A stretch of 64,000 nt of DNA from Amia ocellicauda (taxonomy: Eukaryota; Chordata; Actinopteri; Amiiformes; Amiidae), in the NCBI RefSeq assembly GCF_036373705.1, contig NC_089852.1:32501707-32565706 (forward strand). Direction: 5' to 3'. The position numbers and the translations under genes were made by a program. The notes under the pieces were generated by a model. That model ran no database searches, was not told where the DNA came from, and worked only from the letters and a program-made list of their open reading frames with translations. This document shows, one piece after another, positions 1 to 11,639 of the stretch (position 1 is the first letter of the stretch; each line of letters opens with the position of its first letter).

Positions 1-292
1 CTGTCCTCCTAGTTCCTGCTCTCCTTTATAAACCCCTCACTGCCCTCACTCTGGGCAAAGTGTTGTCAGCTCTACCTGCTTCACCTAGCCTTGTTCTCCT
101 TAGCTCGTTGTTCTCCTTAGCTACTTGTTCTCCTGTATCTGTTTCTCTTGACCTCCTGGATTTCGACCTTTTGTCTGTGACCTCGACCTCGCCTTTGGAT
201 TCTCCTTGGTTTCGGTCTGCTCATTGCAGTAGCTCTGCACTTGGGTCCTTTCTCCATCAGCTTAACGGTCCTCTCACGAGGTAACCGTGACA
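1..292 (-). repeat. inverted LTR fragment, same family as 53657-54194
   Basis: The sequence is the reverse complement of the start of the LTR at 53657. Shared landmarks are the TATA-containing stretch, the 'gggcaaagtgttgtcagctc' segment and the end at the mirrored TGTCACGG near 292. The copy is cut off by the window start, so I cannot say whether it is a solo LTR. Short frames reading through it are not genes. Confidence 0.75.
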
Positions 293-299
293 GGAACTA

Positions 300-1422
300 T
301 GTACAATGACAGGGTAAAGGTATAAAAAACACATGCACTCCCGCTAACAGAATGAACTATATACAAGTCACGGTCAGTTAGGAAGGGAAAACAGTTCTAT
401 GTCGCTTCTTCACGCATGCTCTGCAGGGGCAGACAAGGATAGAAAAGCCAGGACCTGATAGGCTACTGAGGCTCAACTGAAGCCAACACCAGATTCCCAA
501 TAGAAGGAATTGGTCCTGTCATTTCCAGCCTGTAGAACCGAACAAAGGTGTGTGGCGAGACTCAACTCGCAGCCGCACAGATGTCTGCCAGTCGGACGCC
601 TTGAAAAAGGGCCCATGACGTGGCTACACCTTGGGCCACCAGGTGTTCAGGCACCAGGGCTCCAGCCGACTTGTAGGCCTTTGTAATGGTGTCCACAATC
701 CAGTGCGAGAGGCGCTGCTTTGAAAGCGCCTGGCCCCGCGTCCGCACTCCGTAAGACACAAACAATTGGTCTGAGCACCAAATGTCCTTAGTGCGCTCCA
801 AATAGCACCTGAGAGCCTGCACCGGGCACAACAGGTGTATCCTACTCTTCTCCTCTGAAGAGAAGGGAGGAGGATGGAAAGCCATCAACTCTATAGGTCT
901 GTTGATATGGAAAGGAGACAGCACTTTTGGGAGGAATACAGGATTAGGCCAAAGCGTAACCCTGGAACCATCTCCCACAAAGCAGACATGAAGGGTGAAA
1001 GGACATTTGCTCATGCGTTTTGCAGACGTGATTGCCAACAAAAATGCTGTATTATGTGACGCTAATCTGAGGTTAACTGATTGCAAGGGCTCACACAGGG
1101 CCTTGGAAAGTGCGTCTAGCACTACATCAAGGAGCCACGTGGGCAGGGAAGGAGCGCGGGTAGGCCACAGCCTGCTCGCACCTTTCAGAGACTGCGCTGC
1201 CAAAAAATGAGAACCCGAAGGCTCGCCATCAATCCTGACATGACATGAGGAGATGGCAGCCAAATAAACCTTGAGCATGGACGGGGACTTGCCCTGCTCC
1301 AACATCTCCTGCAGGAATTGCAGAATGACACCTATATGGCAATTAACTGGGTCATGAGACTTCTGCAGAAAGTTTGAAAAGTCTGCTAGCGGTAGGAGTA
1401 TTGCGACCTCATGTGACCTCAT
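300..1422 (-). pseudogene. DIRS-type tyrosine recombinase, broken
   Basis: The minus-strand frame from 1422 to 562 reads as the integration recombinase of a DIRS retrotransposon, which in intact elements inserts a circular cDNA without target duplication. Visible landmarks are the ITSAKR block with the first catalytic Arg, the LLCPVQALRCYLERTKDIW block, and SKQRLSHWIV. A TGA near 562 interrupts the frame. The same frame continues beyond it to about 470 with a FYRLE block that holds the expected catalytic Tyr. The HxxR box is damaged, because residues are missing around EHLVAQGVA. No reverse transcriptase lies upstream, since the copy is truncated at 1422 against an L2 fragment. Sequence from 300 to 470 resembles DIRS sequence after 10078. 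The element is an inactive relic. Confidence 0.85.
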
Positions 1423-1862
1423 GCTTTACCATGGCCCCCTCTTCTGTGCCCATGCTTATGGTCAAAAGGTCAACACAAAAATGTTCTGGAATCTAGTCTG
1501 ATTTGATTATTTCAGACTATGTATGGATGTAAAAGGTTAAACTGCAGGCTGTTAGGACACACAGCCTCTCATGGAGAAATTCCTCCATTGTAGAGACATA
1601 CCTTCCCCATAGACTACTCGACTCAGCTGCTCATCCAGTCCCTGGTCCTCTCCCGCCTGGACTACTGCAACTCCTTCCTGGCTGGCCTATCTACAAGTAC
1701 TACCGCCCGCTCCAGCTCATCCAGAACTCTACTGCTCGTCTGGTGTTCTCTCTGCCCCGATGCACACATGCTACTTCACTGCTCCACTCCCTCCGCTGGC
1801 TCCTGATCTTGGCTCGCATCCAGTTCAAGTGACTCTCACCTACTGTTGTCCCAACCAGACTT
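1423..1862 (+). repeat. L2-type LINE 3' fragment
   Basis: From about 1610 the plus strand encodes the typical end of an L2-clade ORF2: a LIQSLVLSRLDYCNS block, then the LQLIQNST-like and LHWL blocks, with indels. A close relative lies at 56808-57470. This copy breaks off at about 1862, where repeat block B begins. The non-coding lead-in at 1423-1600 is also shared with 56810-57000. Confidence 0.75.
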
Positions 1863-2590
1863 TCACTTATTTATTTAGATGTGTGCACTTATTCTTCTTT
1901 AACTTCCTTATATGTTTACTTTTCCTTTGGTATTATTGGTTTATTGAAGCAAGAGAGAAGCGATTGGATATCCGGGGTGCAGCAAGCTCCTGACCGACAT
2001 CCAAAGCAGAAGGCATAGGGCTGGAGGGAAGTAGACAGGCAGAGGTGACAAAAGATAGGGAGAACGGCAAGAACTCCCCGAAGAAGGATTACAATGAAAT
2101 TGCCATAAGAAACCCTTTGGGACTGAACGCTGATGAAGGAGAAGGAGACTTAATTGCTGAGACAACAGAGAAGCCTACGTAACGTTAAGTATTCTTTGTT
2201 TCTTGAAGAAGGAAATAGTTAAAATAAAAGAAGCATACACAAGGTTTATATGAAATCCTCTTTATTGAGACTTTTTGGACATTTATCCCCTCTTGCTGTG
2301 TTTAAGAAAGATAGTGATCAATTAGATTTAGGTTTGTGCAATCTGAGACTTGACATTAATACTTATTTCTTACCTGCAGTCCGGTTGGGGTCCCAGTTGG
2401 CCAACTGGGTCCCAGCTACAGCTGAAAGAGACATGTTCAACAACCTCCAAGAGGAAGGGCAATTTATTCTGCGCTATTGCACTTTCCTCTGAATGAATTA
2501 AGATATTGTGAATTTATGGTTGCTGCTATTATTTTTATTTTAAAACAAGGACATTGGGTTTTATTCATTCTTAATTAGTTCCTTACTTTA
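1863..2590 (+). repeat. unclassified dispersed repeat B, copy 1
   Basis: This block matches 58500-59384 almost throughout, including 'cctctttattgagac' and 'ggggtcccagtt'. Copy 2 has about 110 extra bases after its match to 'tgctgtgttt' and begins further upstream with 'tgtcacagacggggtgtgac', which looks like an LTR start. No coding domain is recognisable. It could be a non-autonomous LTR-type repeat. Confidence 0.55.
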
Positions 2591-4984
2591 TATTTTTTCT
2601 TGTGTTATTTTGGTTAGAGATTTTATTCGTTTTATCGCCCTGTTTATTAAAGGCAATTTTAGATTAGGTTGTATAGCTTTAGTTTCCCATTTCCTTATCT
2701 ACTGTGTTCCGCGCTATGGTACCGTCTTCATGCCCTGTCCTAGCTGTGTAAATAATAAATTGTGATTGTTGCTGGAAACGTGCCTTTCTGTGTGGTGGTG
2801 TCCTGGTCGAGCCTGCTTGAGAGAGAGTTAGAGTGGGTGAATGAGGTCCTCTCTCATTAACAAAGAGGTGGCATGGTCACGCAGCGTGTTGCCCCTACTC
2901 ACTCAGTAGGCAGTGACACTAGTACTCCTGTTGTTAATTTGTGAAGTCCCCTATGCCTCCTTCCCCTTAGCTATTAATTATGACTTCAGTGCATCTTGTC
3001 TACATTTGTTAGCTATTTAAATCTAGGATGTAGGATTTTAATTTTGTATTAACTGTATATTTTACCTATGCATTTAAATTTATTTTTAATTAATTGGAAT
3101 TTTGAACCTGTAATTATATTATGTCATGATCTGTAATTTTATACTGTATTATTGCACTTTTGACCTCCGTGAAGTTGATTTCTTATTCCTTATTTTTTTA
3201 CAATTTAAGTAAAGGTTACTTATTCCTTATTTTTCAAAAAATAAGCAATGGTTACGTATTATACACATATACATTGTAACATTATAACATTATACATTGT
3301 TATATATGAATTAAAACATAACATACAGCACATCTCATCACACATTGTTTGGCCTTAACCCACTTGGCAAACGGAATAGCCTGTCCATGGACACCTCTAA
3401 CCCCAGCTTCCTCTTGAATTTTAGCAAGAGGGAGTGGCACTGCGGCGCTGTGGCGCTATGGAAGCAAGCAACTATTGAACCCTTCTTGGAAAAAACTGGA
3501 AAAGTTGTTGAGATTACACAAATATAAATTTAATCAAGCTAGCTTGGAAGTGTCACATCAGGCCCGTTCCCTCAGTGAGACTTAACTTTTACAAACTTAG
3601 TTGTAGCTTTTTATGTAAAAATGATGTAGAATGTTGTGACCGTTCGTCCAATCAAAAAGTTTCAAAAGATGCAAGCTCCACAAAGCCTGTAGGCTGCCCT
3701 TCCCGAGGGAGGAGGTTATCATGGAATCAGATGTCTTGTTCTGTTACAGCATACAAACTGTAGATCTTGTGGTTTTCTTAACAATGAGGTAACATCTTTT
3801 GCTTTGACGAGGAGAAACAGGAAATCCACTAACGAACAAACCTATGGGCGATACATTTGGACAAACCCATGGACGATACATTCGTGGGCCGCTTCTCTTG
3901 TCATAGAAAAACAGAAGTGGTGAGAGGAATTAAGAAAGGGTGTATCCTTCACAACTGCTTCGTTGGCCTTTTACTAATAAATCCAATTTGCCAAGTCTGC
4001 ACACGTCATTATTTATAATATCAATATAAAATATTATACACCTTATATTAAACATTAATAATGGCTCTTCACTACTGATAAAACACTTACATCACTTAAA
4101 ATTATGGTATTTGTTAAACAAAGAGTTAATTTCCAGATATCTGCTGCCATTACATCTACCTTTCTTTTTTGTGTAATGTGTTTACAAAAATAACAAATGT
4201 ATTTGACTTCTCCCTTATGATCCTGTTTACATTGGCAATAAGTTTCCCAGATATTTTCCATTATTATTTCTCTGTGGGAGAGTTAAACTCAAATAAATAG
4301 GAACTGTATATTTAAGATAAATACATTTTATATTGTGTCCACAAGATATTGAATTAATGCTGGAAGATCTAAATTGATATAGATATGCAAGAAACGTGAC
4401 TTTCTTAACAATCTGCTGCTATACCCAGTAATTATTCATTATGAGTTTTAAAATGAAAAGCTTCATGTCCAGACGTGTAGATTTGTAGGCTTACATTACA
4501 TTCTTAAAGAACCTTTTAAAGAAGTGAAGGAGGCTTCAAAGTACAGAAAATAAAATATTTGTTAACATGCTGGCAACTTTGGGAAAGTCCAGTCAGTTAG
4601 TCTCAAAGGTTTATAATGATGATGTCCACACAGACATTACACCCTGTGAGTATTTAATAAGATTCAAGTTTTAACAGGTTTTTGTTTATAAGCATAACCT
4701 TGAGACCTTGTTGATTTAAAACTTAAAATTAAGATACTCAACACCCGTGCATTGTATTACATCTCTGCAGATACTGGCGGAACATGTAATTAAGGGAACT
4801 GTTCCTCCTGCTCTGAGACAAAGGGAAAGGCAGGAAGGGAAAGCCTCAGGGTTATTCATAAAATGTTCTGTGTGTTTCCATGACAGCAGAGGCTGTTATT
4901 GTGTCATTTACAATAATCTCAGCCAATATTCATAAATAGCTCTTATTAAAATTGACTCCTTTAAAAATATTTACAATATATGGG
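2591..4984. other. AT-rich intergenic stretch, no gene seen
   Basis: The stretch has scattered short frames only, with no conserved domain and no clear transposon ends. An AATAAT/AATAAA-rich segment near 2750 is followed by 'gtggtgtcctggtcgagcc', which may be the tail of repeat B or of another LTR. Nothing else is recognisable. Confidence 0.6.
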
Positions 4985-5326
4985 TGTGACAGCCAGACAC
5001 AATACGCGGGGACGGAGAGTCAAAGCAAGAAAGCAAGAAAATAAACATCCAAACAAATGTCCACACAAACAAGGGAGCTCCGGGAATTCAGGGGTTGTAG
5101 GTTTTGTCTTTGCTCTCATCGGTTAGCTGTCCCATCCGGGAAGAAGAGCGATTAAATAGGGAAGGCACAGCTGCCGCTGATGTCACAATCGCCTTGGTGC
5201 TCATTGCCCGCAGCCGTGAGTCTGCAGCATGTTAGCGAGAGAGCGGACAACACAGCTGTGGAAAATGAGCACCTCATCAGCGGACGTCAGCAGCAGCCGT
5301 GCCTTGACAGATAGCGGGCTGTCACA
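4985..5326 (-). repeat. gypsy 3' LTR
   Basis: The 342-bp segment has inverted ends TGTGACAGCC and GGGCTGTCACA. Its last part, from about 5230, recurs at 7921-7981 as the remnant of the other LTR. A C-run just inside 5326 is the complement of a polypurine tract, so the element lies on the minus strand. Confidence 0.8.
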
Positions 5327-5469
5327 CACCCCCCCCCTAGAAAAGGACCGCCCGACAGGCGGTACTGGAGAGAGAAGGGAGGGAGAAGAGGAAGGGACAG
5401 GGGAAGGGGAGGGAAAGGACCAGGAGAGGAAGTCTGCTTTTCTCTCAGATGGTCCAGGCGACACACCTC

Positions 5470-6352
5470 TTAATCGACATCCCCTAAGCGGCGTGTGACC
5501 ACAAAGGGCCCCTGCCACTTAGCCAGCAGTTTAGACGTTGAAGTTGGGAGTAACACTAGTACCTTGTCCCCCGGGGTGAACGATCGTAACTGGGCTCCCT
5601 TGTTCAAATGCTGTTGTTGCTCCTGGGCCTGTAAGAGTTTCCCCAGTGTCCAGGACATGCTGTACCATAGAGGTCCGGGAGGGCGCGGTCGCCTCCCAGT
5701 CCTCCTTTATTAAGTCGAGGATGCCCCTCGGCTGCCTCCCATATAGCAGCTCAAAGGGAGAGAAGCCGGTGGGCGCCTGGGGCACCTCGCGTACAGCGAA
5801 CAGCAGGGGCTGCAGTAACTTGTCCTAGTCCGGAGCGTCTGTGCTCACAAACTTACAGATCATGTTCTTTAGTGTATTATTAAAGCGCTCCACTAGGCCG
5901 TCTGTCTGGGGATGATAGATTGAGATCCTGATGGACTTTATCCCCAGCAGCCTACAGAGGTCTCGCATCACGTGTGACATGAATGGAGTTGAATGGAGTG
6001 CCCTGATCTGTCAGGATTTCCTTTGGGATCCCCACCCAAGTGAAGACCTTAAACAGCTCCTCGGCGATCCTAGTCGCTGATATTATCCTTAGAGGAATCG
6101 CCTCCGGGTACCAAGTGGTATAATCCACTACGACCAGCACAGATCGATACCCCGCGGAGCTTTTCTCTAACAGACCGATCAAATCCATCCCAATGCGCTC
6201 AAATGGTATCTCCATGAGAGGCAGTGGTACCAGTGGAGCCCGTGGTACCACACTGTCATTGGTCTTCTGGCACTCTGGACAGGCAGCACACCACCTCTCT
6301 ACCTCCTTTCTGATGCTTGGCCAGAAGAATCGGTCCATTATCTGGTCTTGTC
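5470..6352 (-). pseudogene. gypsy integrase, frameshifted
   Basis: Three minus-strand pieces cover a retroelement integrase. Piece 6338-5952 has the zinc-binding WCAACPECQ motif and the catalytic core start (GMDLIGL, then LTDQG). Piece 5785-5531 has the FELLYGRQPRG block. Piece 5658-5470 has the LRSFTPGDKVLVLLP and KWQGPF blocks of the C-terminal domain. Frame changes lie near 5960-5990 and near 5600-5650. The third acidic residue of the catalytic triad is not readable in frame. The protein would have inserted the cDNA. It is inactive as read. Confidence 0.85.
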
Positions 6353-6465
6353 ACGGCCCAGGTGACCCGCCATAGGTACTTTGTGTGCAGAGAGAAACAC
6401 AAAACGCCTGTTCAAACGTGGTACCAGCAATTGTTTTGTGACCGGGTCCCCCCCTCTGTTTTTGG

Positions 6466-7291
6466 TTACTCTATACAGTCTTTTTCGAGGTGGAACTGGG
6501 GATACGAGCGCGCCCTCTGTGCGTTCACTATGCGACCGTCCACAACTGCGACCTGGTCATATAACCGACCCAGGGCATCTTCCCGGGACTGGTCCAGAGC
6601 GAAATCGGAAACACGGGAGAAGACGGGATCCGAGGCTGCGCCAGAGGTGTCGGTCCTTCTGGTGGAGGAAGGGGAGAGCTGGCGAGTCCCAGAACTCGTT
6701 CCCTCCCCCGGGTCCGACAGAGTACTGTTAGCTGCTATATGACCAGGGTCGGAGGGAAGGCTGTCCCCGCCCCGCTCATCGATGGCAGCCACTAAGGGCG
6801 ATCGGCCCCCAGAGCCACGTCCCATGTGTGCCCCAGCCAAATCAGATAATGAGAGCCTAGGTTCTTTAATATTTGATAGAAATTCAGACCAATCCCACCC
6901 TAGGACCACCGGGAATGGCAAACGAGGGGCTAGTCCCACGTTCATCTTATAAATTTCCCCACCAATCATCATAGTCACCTGGGCCGTGGGGTACCAGTGT
7001 ATGTCCCCGTGAATACATCGTAGCTACTTTAGTGCCTCACCAGCCGGTGCCCCGGGGAGCCAGGCCATCCTGGACCAGCGTCTTGCTACAGCCGGAGTCC
7101 AGGAGGGCCTTGACTTCACGTCCCCCAACTCTTACCGGTACCATGAAGTCTTTTGCTGAACCGGGGTGAGGGGAGGGGCGAGCAGCACAAACCGTGGAGC
7201 AATCAGTTTTCGCCAGGGAGCACTCGGATGGACTATGTCCAGGCTGCCTGTGACACCGGCCCATCACCGTGGCTCTTCCAGGGGACCGCAC
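6466..7291 (-). pseudogene. gypsy zinc knuckle and aspartic protease remnant
   Basis: The 7291-7037 frame holds part of a Gag zinc knuckle (CHRQPGHSPSEC) followed by a retropepsin start with the active-site motif ALLDSGCSKTLV. The usual motif is DSG or DTG, so the catalytic Asp is present. After a frame break near 7030, the 6978-6466 frame continues with the flap and the ILG-like end (VVLGWDW). From about 6850 to 6350 the sequence is a variable linker with no domain that I recognise. Reverse transcriptase is absent downstream. Confidence 0.75.
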
Positions 7292-7320
7292 CCTACCTGG
7301 GAAGAGAGAAAAGGAGGGGG

Positions 7321-7825
7321 CTAAGGTTTATTTTTGGGACGGGCAAGGGAAGAAGGGAAAGCGGGTTGGGGAGAAACAGGTCTAGGAGCTGGGGTTTCCG
7401 GGGGAGTCAGGTCAAAGACGGTCTTGGGATTGGGAGGGAGGGTGCCTGCTGTCGGGCGTCGGGAGGTGGTGTCATCCTGGGCAGCGAGGTGGTTCTCCGC
7501 CAGCCTGGTGGCCTCCTCCAGGTCTTCGGGTTGGTGGACTTGCACCCACTCTGCGGAGGGATGCGGGAAACGACAAATGAACTGCTCCAGGGCCACCAGG
7601 TCGTTCATTTCTGTGGCGGAGTGCTTGTCCGGCTTGAGCCAGCGGTGGCAGACGTCCCGCAGCTGTTGTGCGAAGGCCCGGGGCTGGGAGCCGGGTCCGG
7701 AGCTTTCGGCGCTGACCGTCCGATGTCAGGCCGACCCGGTCCAGGACACTGTCCGTGAGCCTCTTGTAGTCCAGGGCGTCCTCTGGACGGAGCGCTCGGG
7801 CGGCGGACTGAGCCTCCCTGGTCAA
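7321..7825 (-). pseudogene. gypsy gag remnant with SCAN-like helices
   Basis: Frames 7825-7472 and 7608-7321 together read as the end of a gypsy Gag. The block EQFICRFPHPSAEWVQVHQP followed by LEEATRLAENHLA is the SCAN-like capsid motif of this gypsy group. A frameshift near 7600 separates the two parts. Gag would form the retrotransposon particle. The N-terminal part is lost with most of the 5' LTR. Confidence 0.75.
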
Positions 7826-7981
7826 CAGGGGGGCCAGGCGAACCGCCCTCTCTGACTCCGGCCAGCTACAACACCGGATGGTGCGCTCGAAGATGGTGAG
7901 GAAAGCAGCCTGTCCGCAGCCTGTTAGCGAGAGAGCGGAAGTCAGCAGCAGCCGTGCCGTGACAGACAGCGGGCTGTCACA

Positions 7982-8305
7982 ATTGGATATATTACATATA
8001 ATTCTGCAGACTACATATTTATTTTATGGGTTGAAAATATTTATAAATGAACCTCACCATAAAGTTCCGCTGTCTACGATGTTATGACTCAACAAATCCC
8101 AAAACCATGAATAAACGTTAAAGCCACTATTATTTTTGTAAGTTTGAAATGTTTAAGTTTTAAAAGATAGAAATAGTAATATGACAGAATTGATTTGAAA
8201 GAGTTGTAAGAGAATTTTGATGTACTTGGTTTTTCAGTCAATCTAAATAAATAGTTTAACTGAAAACTCATAGGTCAATTGGTTTCTCTTTTCCCCCAGC
8301 AACTC
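7982..8305. other. AT-rich spacer between gypsy and DIRS
   Basis: No gene is seen. The segment 'tagtttaactgaaaactcatagg' near 8255 is echoed near 56464, suggesting a short dispersed repeat. Confidence 0.5.
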
Positions 8306-8419
8306 TCTTGGGTGCTCCAAATTATATCAGTTGGCTACTTCCTGAAATTTCAGACACATCCACCCCCCCCTTCTGAGGTATGGTGTGGACGCGAGTGAGG
8401 GACCCGTTGCAGTGTGCAG

Positions 8420-8990
8420 CGCTTCGCGTCAAAATCGCTGCTCTCCTGGAGAAGAAACCAATCCGCGAAGTCCGCCCTCCAGGGCAGCACGAGGGATTCT
8501 ATTCCCCATACTTCCTTGTGCCCAAAAAAGATCCATCTTGGATCTGAGGTGCCTGAACCGCTACCTCAAGCTGCTGCACTTCAAGATGCTCAACCTGCAC
8601 ACCATGTCCCAGGCCATCAAGCCGGGCAACTGGTTCACCACGGTGGATCTGAAAGATGCTTACTTTCACATCCCCATTGCCCAGGCACAGGGAAGTTTCT
8701 CTGTTTCGCCTTTGAGGGCTGAGCGTTCGAGTTTGCTGTTCTCCCCTTCGGCCTGTCGCTAGCCCCACGCACTTTTTCCAAGTGAATGGATGTCGTGTTA
8801 CCCCTTGCATTGCCAGGGGGTGCGCGTCCTCAATTATCTAGACGACTGGCTGGTTTGTTCTCACTCGAGGAAGCAGGTTCAGAGCCACATGAAGCTGATT
8901 TTAAGCCGTCTCTCCGAATTGGGCCTCTGGGTCAATCGAGAGAAGAGCCGTCCGGTGCCAACTCAGCAGGCATAGTTCCTCAGACTGAGC
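8420..8990 (+). pseudogene. DIRS reverse transcriptase, broken
   Basis: Plus-strand frames show the RT blocks of DIRS: LDLRCLNRYLK, then TVDLKDAYFHIPIAQ (motif A with catalytic Asp), then the motif C equivalent LNYLDDWLV with its YLDD core at about 8833-8850. Frame changes fall near 8530 and 8690, and there is a stop near 8972. The sequence between motif A and YLDD is shortened and shifted relative to 60240-60560. It would have copied element RNA into DNA. It is inactive as read. Confidence 0.85.
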
Positions 8991-9049
8991 CTTGATTCTG
9001 TTGCCATGCTCACCACGCTGGCACCAGAGAGAGTAGCATAAATACACAT

Positions 9050-10078
9050 GTGTCTCTCCCAGGTGGTCCTGGAGAAGGTCAGGAGAGAACGAGTGACAGT
9101 TCTGCCCCACGGTGGCCTCGCAGATTCTGGTTTGTAGACCTGATCGCCCTCCTTTACGGAGAGCCTTGGCAGCTCCCAGTGAGAGCGGACTTCTTGTCCC
9201 AGGTGCATGGCACGTTTTGTCACCCCAATCCGGGCTTCCTCCAGCTCTTTGCCTGGCCCATAGCGGGAGCGATTGATTGCCTGGGGTCTGTCAGACATGG
9301 TAGTAGCCACTATTCAGTCGGCGAGAGCTCCCTCTACAAGGTCGCAGTATTCCTACTGCTGGTGGACGTTTAGCACCTGGTGCCAAGACGGTGGTCAAGA
9401 CCCAATGAATTGCCCCATTGGGGTCATATTACAGTTTCCCATCCACGCTCAAAGTGTATCTGGCGGTGTCACTTAAGACTGTGTCATTGCTGGTGATCAC
9501 CTCTGCAAAACGCGTTAGCGAGTTACACGCCCTGTCCATACACCCATCTCGTGTCCGTTTTGCGGGAGATGGCTCCAGGGTGACGCTACAGCCTAAACCC
9601 TGCGTTCCTCCTGAAAGTACTGTCTCCATTTCATGTCAACAAGTTGATAGCTTTTCATCCTCCTCCCTTCGCTTCGGAGCAAGAGAGTCGGCTTCACCTG
9701 CTCTGCCCTGTGCAGGCCCCCAGGTGCTATTTGGAATGCACTAAGGACATTTGGCGCTCAGACCAATTGCTTGTGTCTTATGGAGCGCGGACACAGGACC
9801 AGGCGCTTTCAAAGCAGCACCTCTCGCATTGGATTGTGGACACATTTACCATGGCCTACGAGTCCACTGGGACCCCGGTGCCTGAACACCTGGTGGCCCA
9901 CTCGACTCAAGGTGTTGCCACATTGTGGGCCCTTTTTCAAGATGCCCCCTTAGCAGACATTTGTGTGGCTTTAGCTTGGGCCTCGCCGCTTACATTTGCC
10001 CAGTTCTACAGGTTGGAAGTGACGGGACCGGTCCCTTCTATTGGGAACCCGGTGTTGGCTGCAGTTGAGCCCCATTAG
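9050..10078 (+). pseudogene. DIRS RNase H end and tyrosine recombinase, broken
   Basis: Frame 9050-9373 begins with the region between RNase H and the recombinase (PRWPRRFWFVDLIALLYGEP). The recombinase follows in pieces. SARAPSTRSQYSYCW lies near 9315, VITSAKRVSELHALS with the first catalytic Arg near 9495, and the long frame 9644-10078 carries LLCPVQAPRCYLE, SKQHLSHWIV and FYRLEV. The HxxR box reads HSTQG, so the catalytic Arg is replaced by Gln. At least three frame changes occur. Confidence 0.85.
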
Positions 10079-10355
10079 CCTATGGGCTCTGTCTCCTGAT
10101 TACCTCTCCCAGTCTGCCCCTGTTAAGTGTATCCTGATGGAGCTATTTGAACTGTGTCTTCCCTTCCACCAGACTATGCCTTCCAGTCGAGCACCAACAC
10201 GAGCTGCTCCTGGAGGTCTGTCAATGTGTTCCCAGGATATGTCATGTGGCCTTCAGGTACGTTGCCTTACGAGGCTGCCCAGTATATAGTTCGTTCATTG
10301 TGCATTTTGTTGCAGTGGTGCATGTGTCTAGCCTGTACCCCACTCTGTATATATA
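10079..10355 (+). repeat. DIRS 3' region left of the Tc1 insertion
   Basis: The non-coding tail follows the recombinase stop. Part of it ('cagtctgcccctg' near 10111) matches the reverse complement of 420-470 in the first DIRS copy. It ends at the TA target of the Tc1 element. Confidence 0.6.
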
Positions 10356-11574
10356 CACTCACCTAAAGGATTATTAGGAACACCTGTTCAATTTCTCACT
10401 AATGCAATTATCTAACCAACCAATCACATGGCAGTTGCTTCAATGCATTTAGGGGTGTGGTCCTGGTCAAGACAATCTCCTGAACTCCAAACTGAATGTC
10501 TGAATGGGAAAGAAAGGTGATTTAAGCAATTTTGAGCCTGGAATGGTTGTTGGTGCCAGACGAGCTGGTCTGAGTATTTCACAATCTGCTCAGTTACTGG
10601 GATTTTCACGCAAAACCATTTCTAGGGTTTACAAAGAATGGTGTGAAAAGGGAAAAACATCCAGTATGCGGCAGTCCTGTGGGCGAAAATGCCTTGTTGA
10701 TGCTAGAGGTCAGAGGAGAATGGGCCAACTGATTCAAGCTGATAGAAGAGCAACTTTGACTGAAATAACCACTCGTTACAACCGAGGTATGCAGCAAAGC
10801 ATTTGTGAAGCCACAACACGTACAACCTTGAGGCGGATGGGCTACAACAGCAGAAGACCCCACCGGGTACCACTCATCTCCACTACAAATAGGAAAAAGA
10901 GGCTACAATTTGCACAAGCTCACCAAAATTGGACAGTTGAAGACTGGAAAAATGTTGCCTGGTCTGATGAGTCTCGATTTCTGTTGAGACATTCAGATGG
11001 TAGAGTCAGAATTTGGCGTAAAGAGAATGAGAACATGGATCCATCATGCCTTGTTACCACTGTGCAGGCTGGTGGTGGAGGTGTAATGGTGTGGGGGATG
11101 TTTTCTTGGCACACTTTAGGCCCCTTAGTGCCAATTGGGCATCGTTTAAATGCCACGGCCTACCTGAGCATTGTTTCTGACCATGTCCATCCCTTTATGA
11201 CCACCATGTACCCATCCTCTGATGGCTACTTCCAGCAGGATAATGCACCATGTCACAAAGGTCGAATCATTTCAAATTGGTTTCTTGAACATGACAATGA
11301 GTTCACTGTACTAAACTGGCCCCCACAGTCACCAGATCTCAACCCAATAGAGCATCTTTGGGATGTGGTGGAACGGGAGCTTTGTGCCCTGGATGTGCAT
11401 CCCACAAAATCTCCATCAACTGCAAGATGCTATCCTATCAATATGGGCCAACATTTCTAAAGAATGCTTTCAGCACCTTGTTGAATCAATGCCACGTAGA
11501 ATTAAGGCAGTTCTGAATGCGAAAGGGGGTCAAACACAGTATTAGTATGGTGTTCCTAATAATCCTTTAGGTGA

Positions 11575-11577
<3 letters not shown>
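10356..11577 (+). mobile_element. Tc1-type DNA transposon, near full length
   Basis: The ends are inverted: CACTCACCTAAAGGATTATT at 10356 and its complement ending at 11577, each flanked by TA. Length is 1222 bp, in the range of a full Tc1 element. It sits inside the DIRS tail and is followed directly by a (TA)n tract. Confidence 0.92.
10504..11545 (+). pseudogene. Tc1 transposase with a late frameshift
   Basis: This DD34E transposase would cut and paste the element at TA sites. The frame is open from the ATG at 10507 to 11460. It has the paired HTH DNA-binding region at the start (LSISQSAQLLGFSRKTIS), then the catalytic residues in WSDESRF, YFQQDNAPCH and [12 protein letters not shown]. After about 11405, at a short A-run, the reading frame shifts, and the family C-terminus (AILSIWANISKECFQHL) continues in another frame to 11545. 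All three catalytic residues are intact, so this copy is only lightly damaged. An assembly error in the A-run is possible. Confidence 0.9.

Positions 11578-11613
<36 letters not shown>
11578..11613. repeat. (TA)n microsatellite
   Basis: About 17 TA units directly abut the Tc1 right end. The tract probably grew from the TA target duplication. Confidence 0.95.
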
Positions 11614-11616
<3 letters not shown>

Positions 11617-11639
11617 TGTGTTAAACAGCTCGCTGCCTC

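Larger units (their letters stand above)
4985..7981 (-). mobile_element. Ty3/gypsy LTR retrotransposon, internally deleted
   Basis: The minus-strand element runs from a truncated 5' LTR end (about 7910-7981) through gag, protease and integrase to a full 3' LTR (4985-5326). Reverse transcriptase and RNase H are missing between the protease and integrase remains, so this is a deletion derivative. The flanks ATGGG (4980-4984) and ATTGG (7982-7986) could be a mutated 5-bp target duplication. The polypurine tract next to the 3' LTR, read on the minus strand, is a G-run at 5328-5337. Confidence 0.8.

Noticed and set aside
60..284. 74-codon Ser/Leu-rich frame at the window start
   Set aside because: It lies entirely within the inverted LTR fragment.
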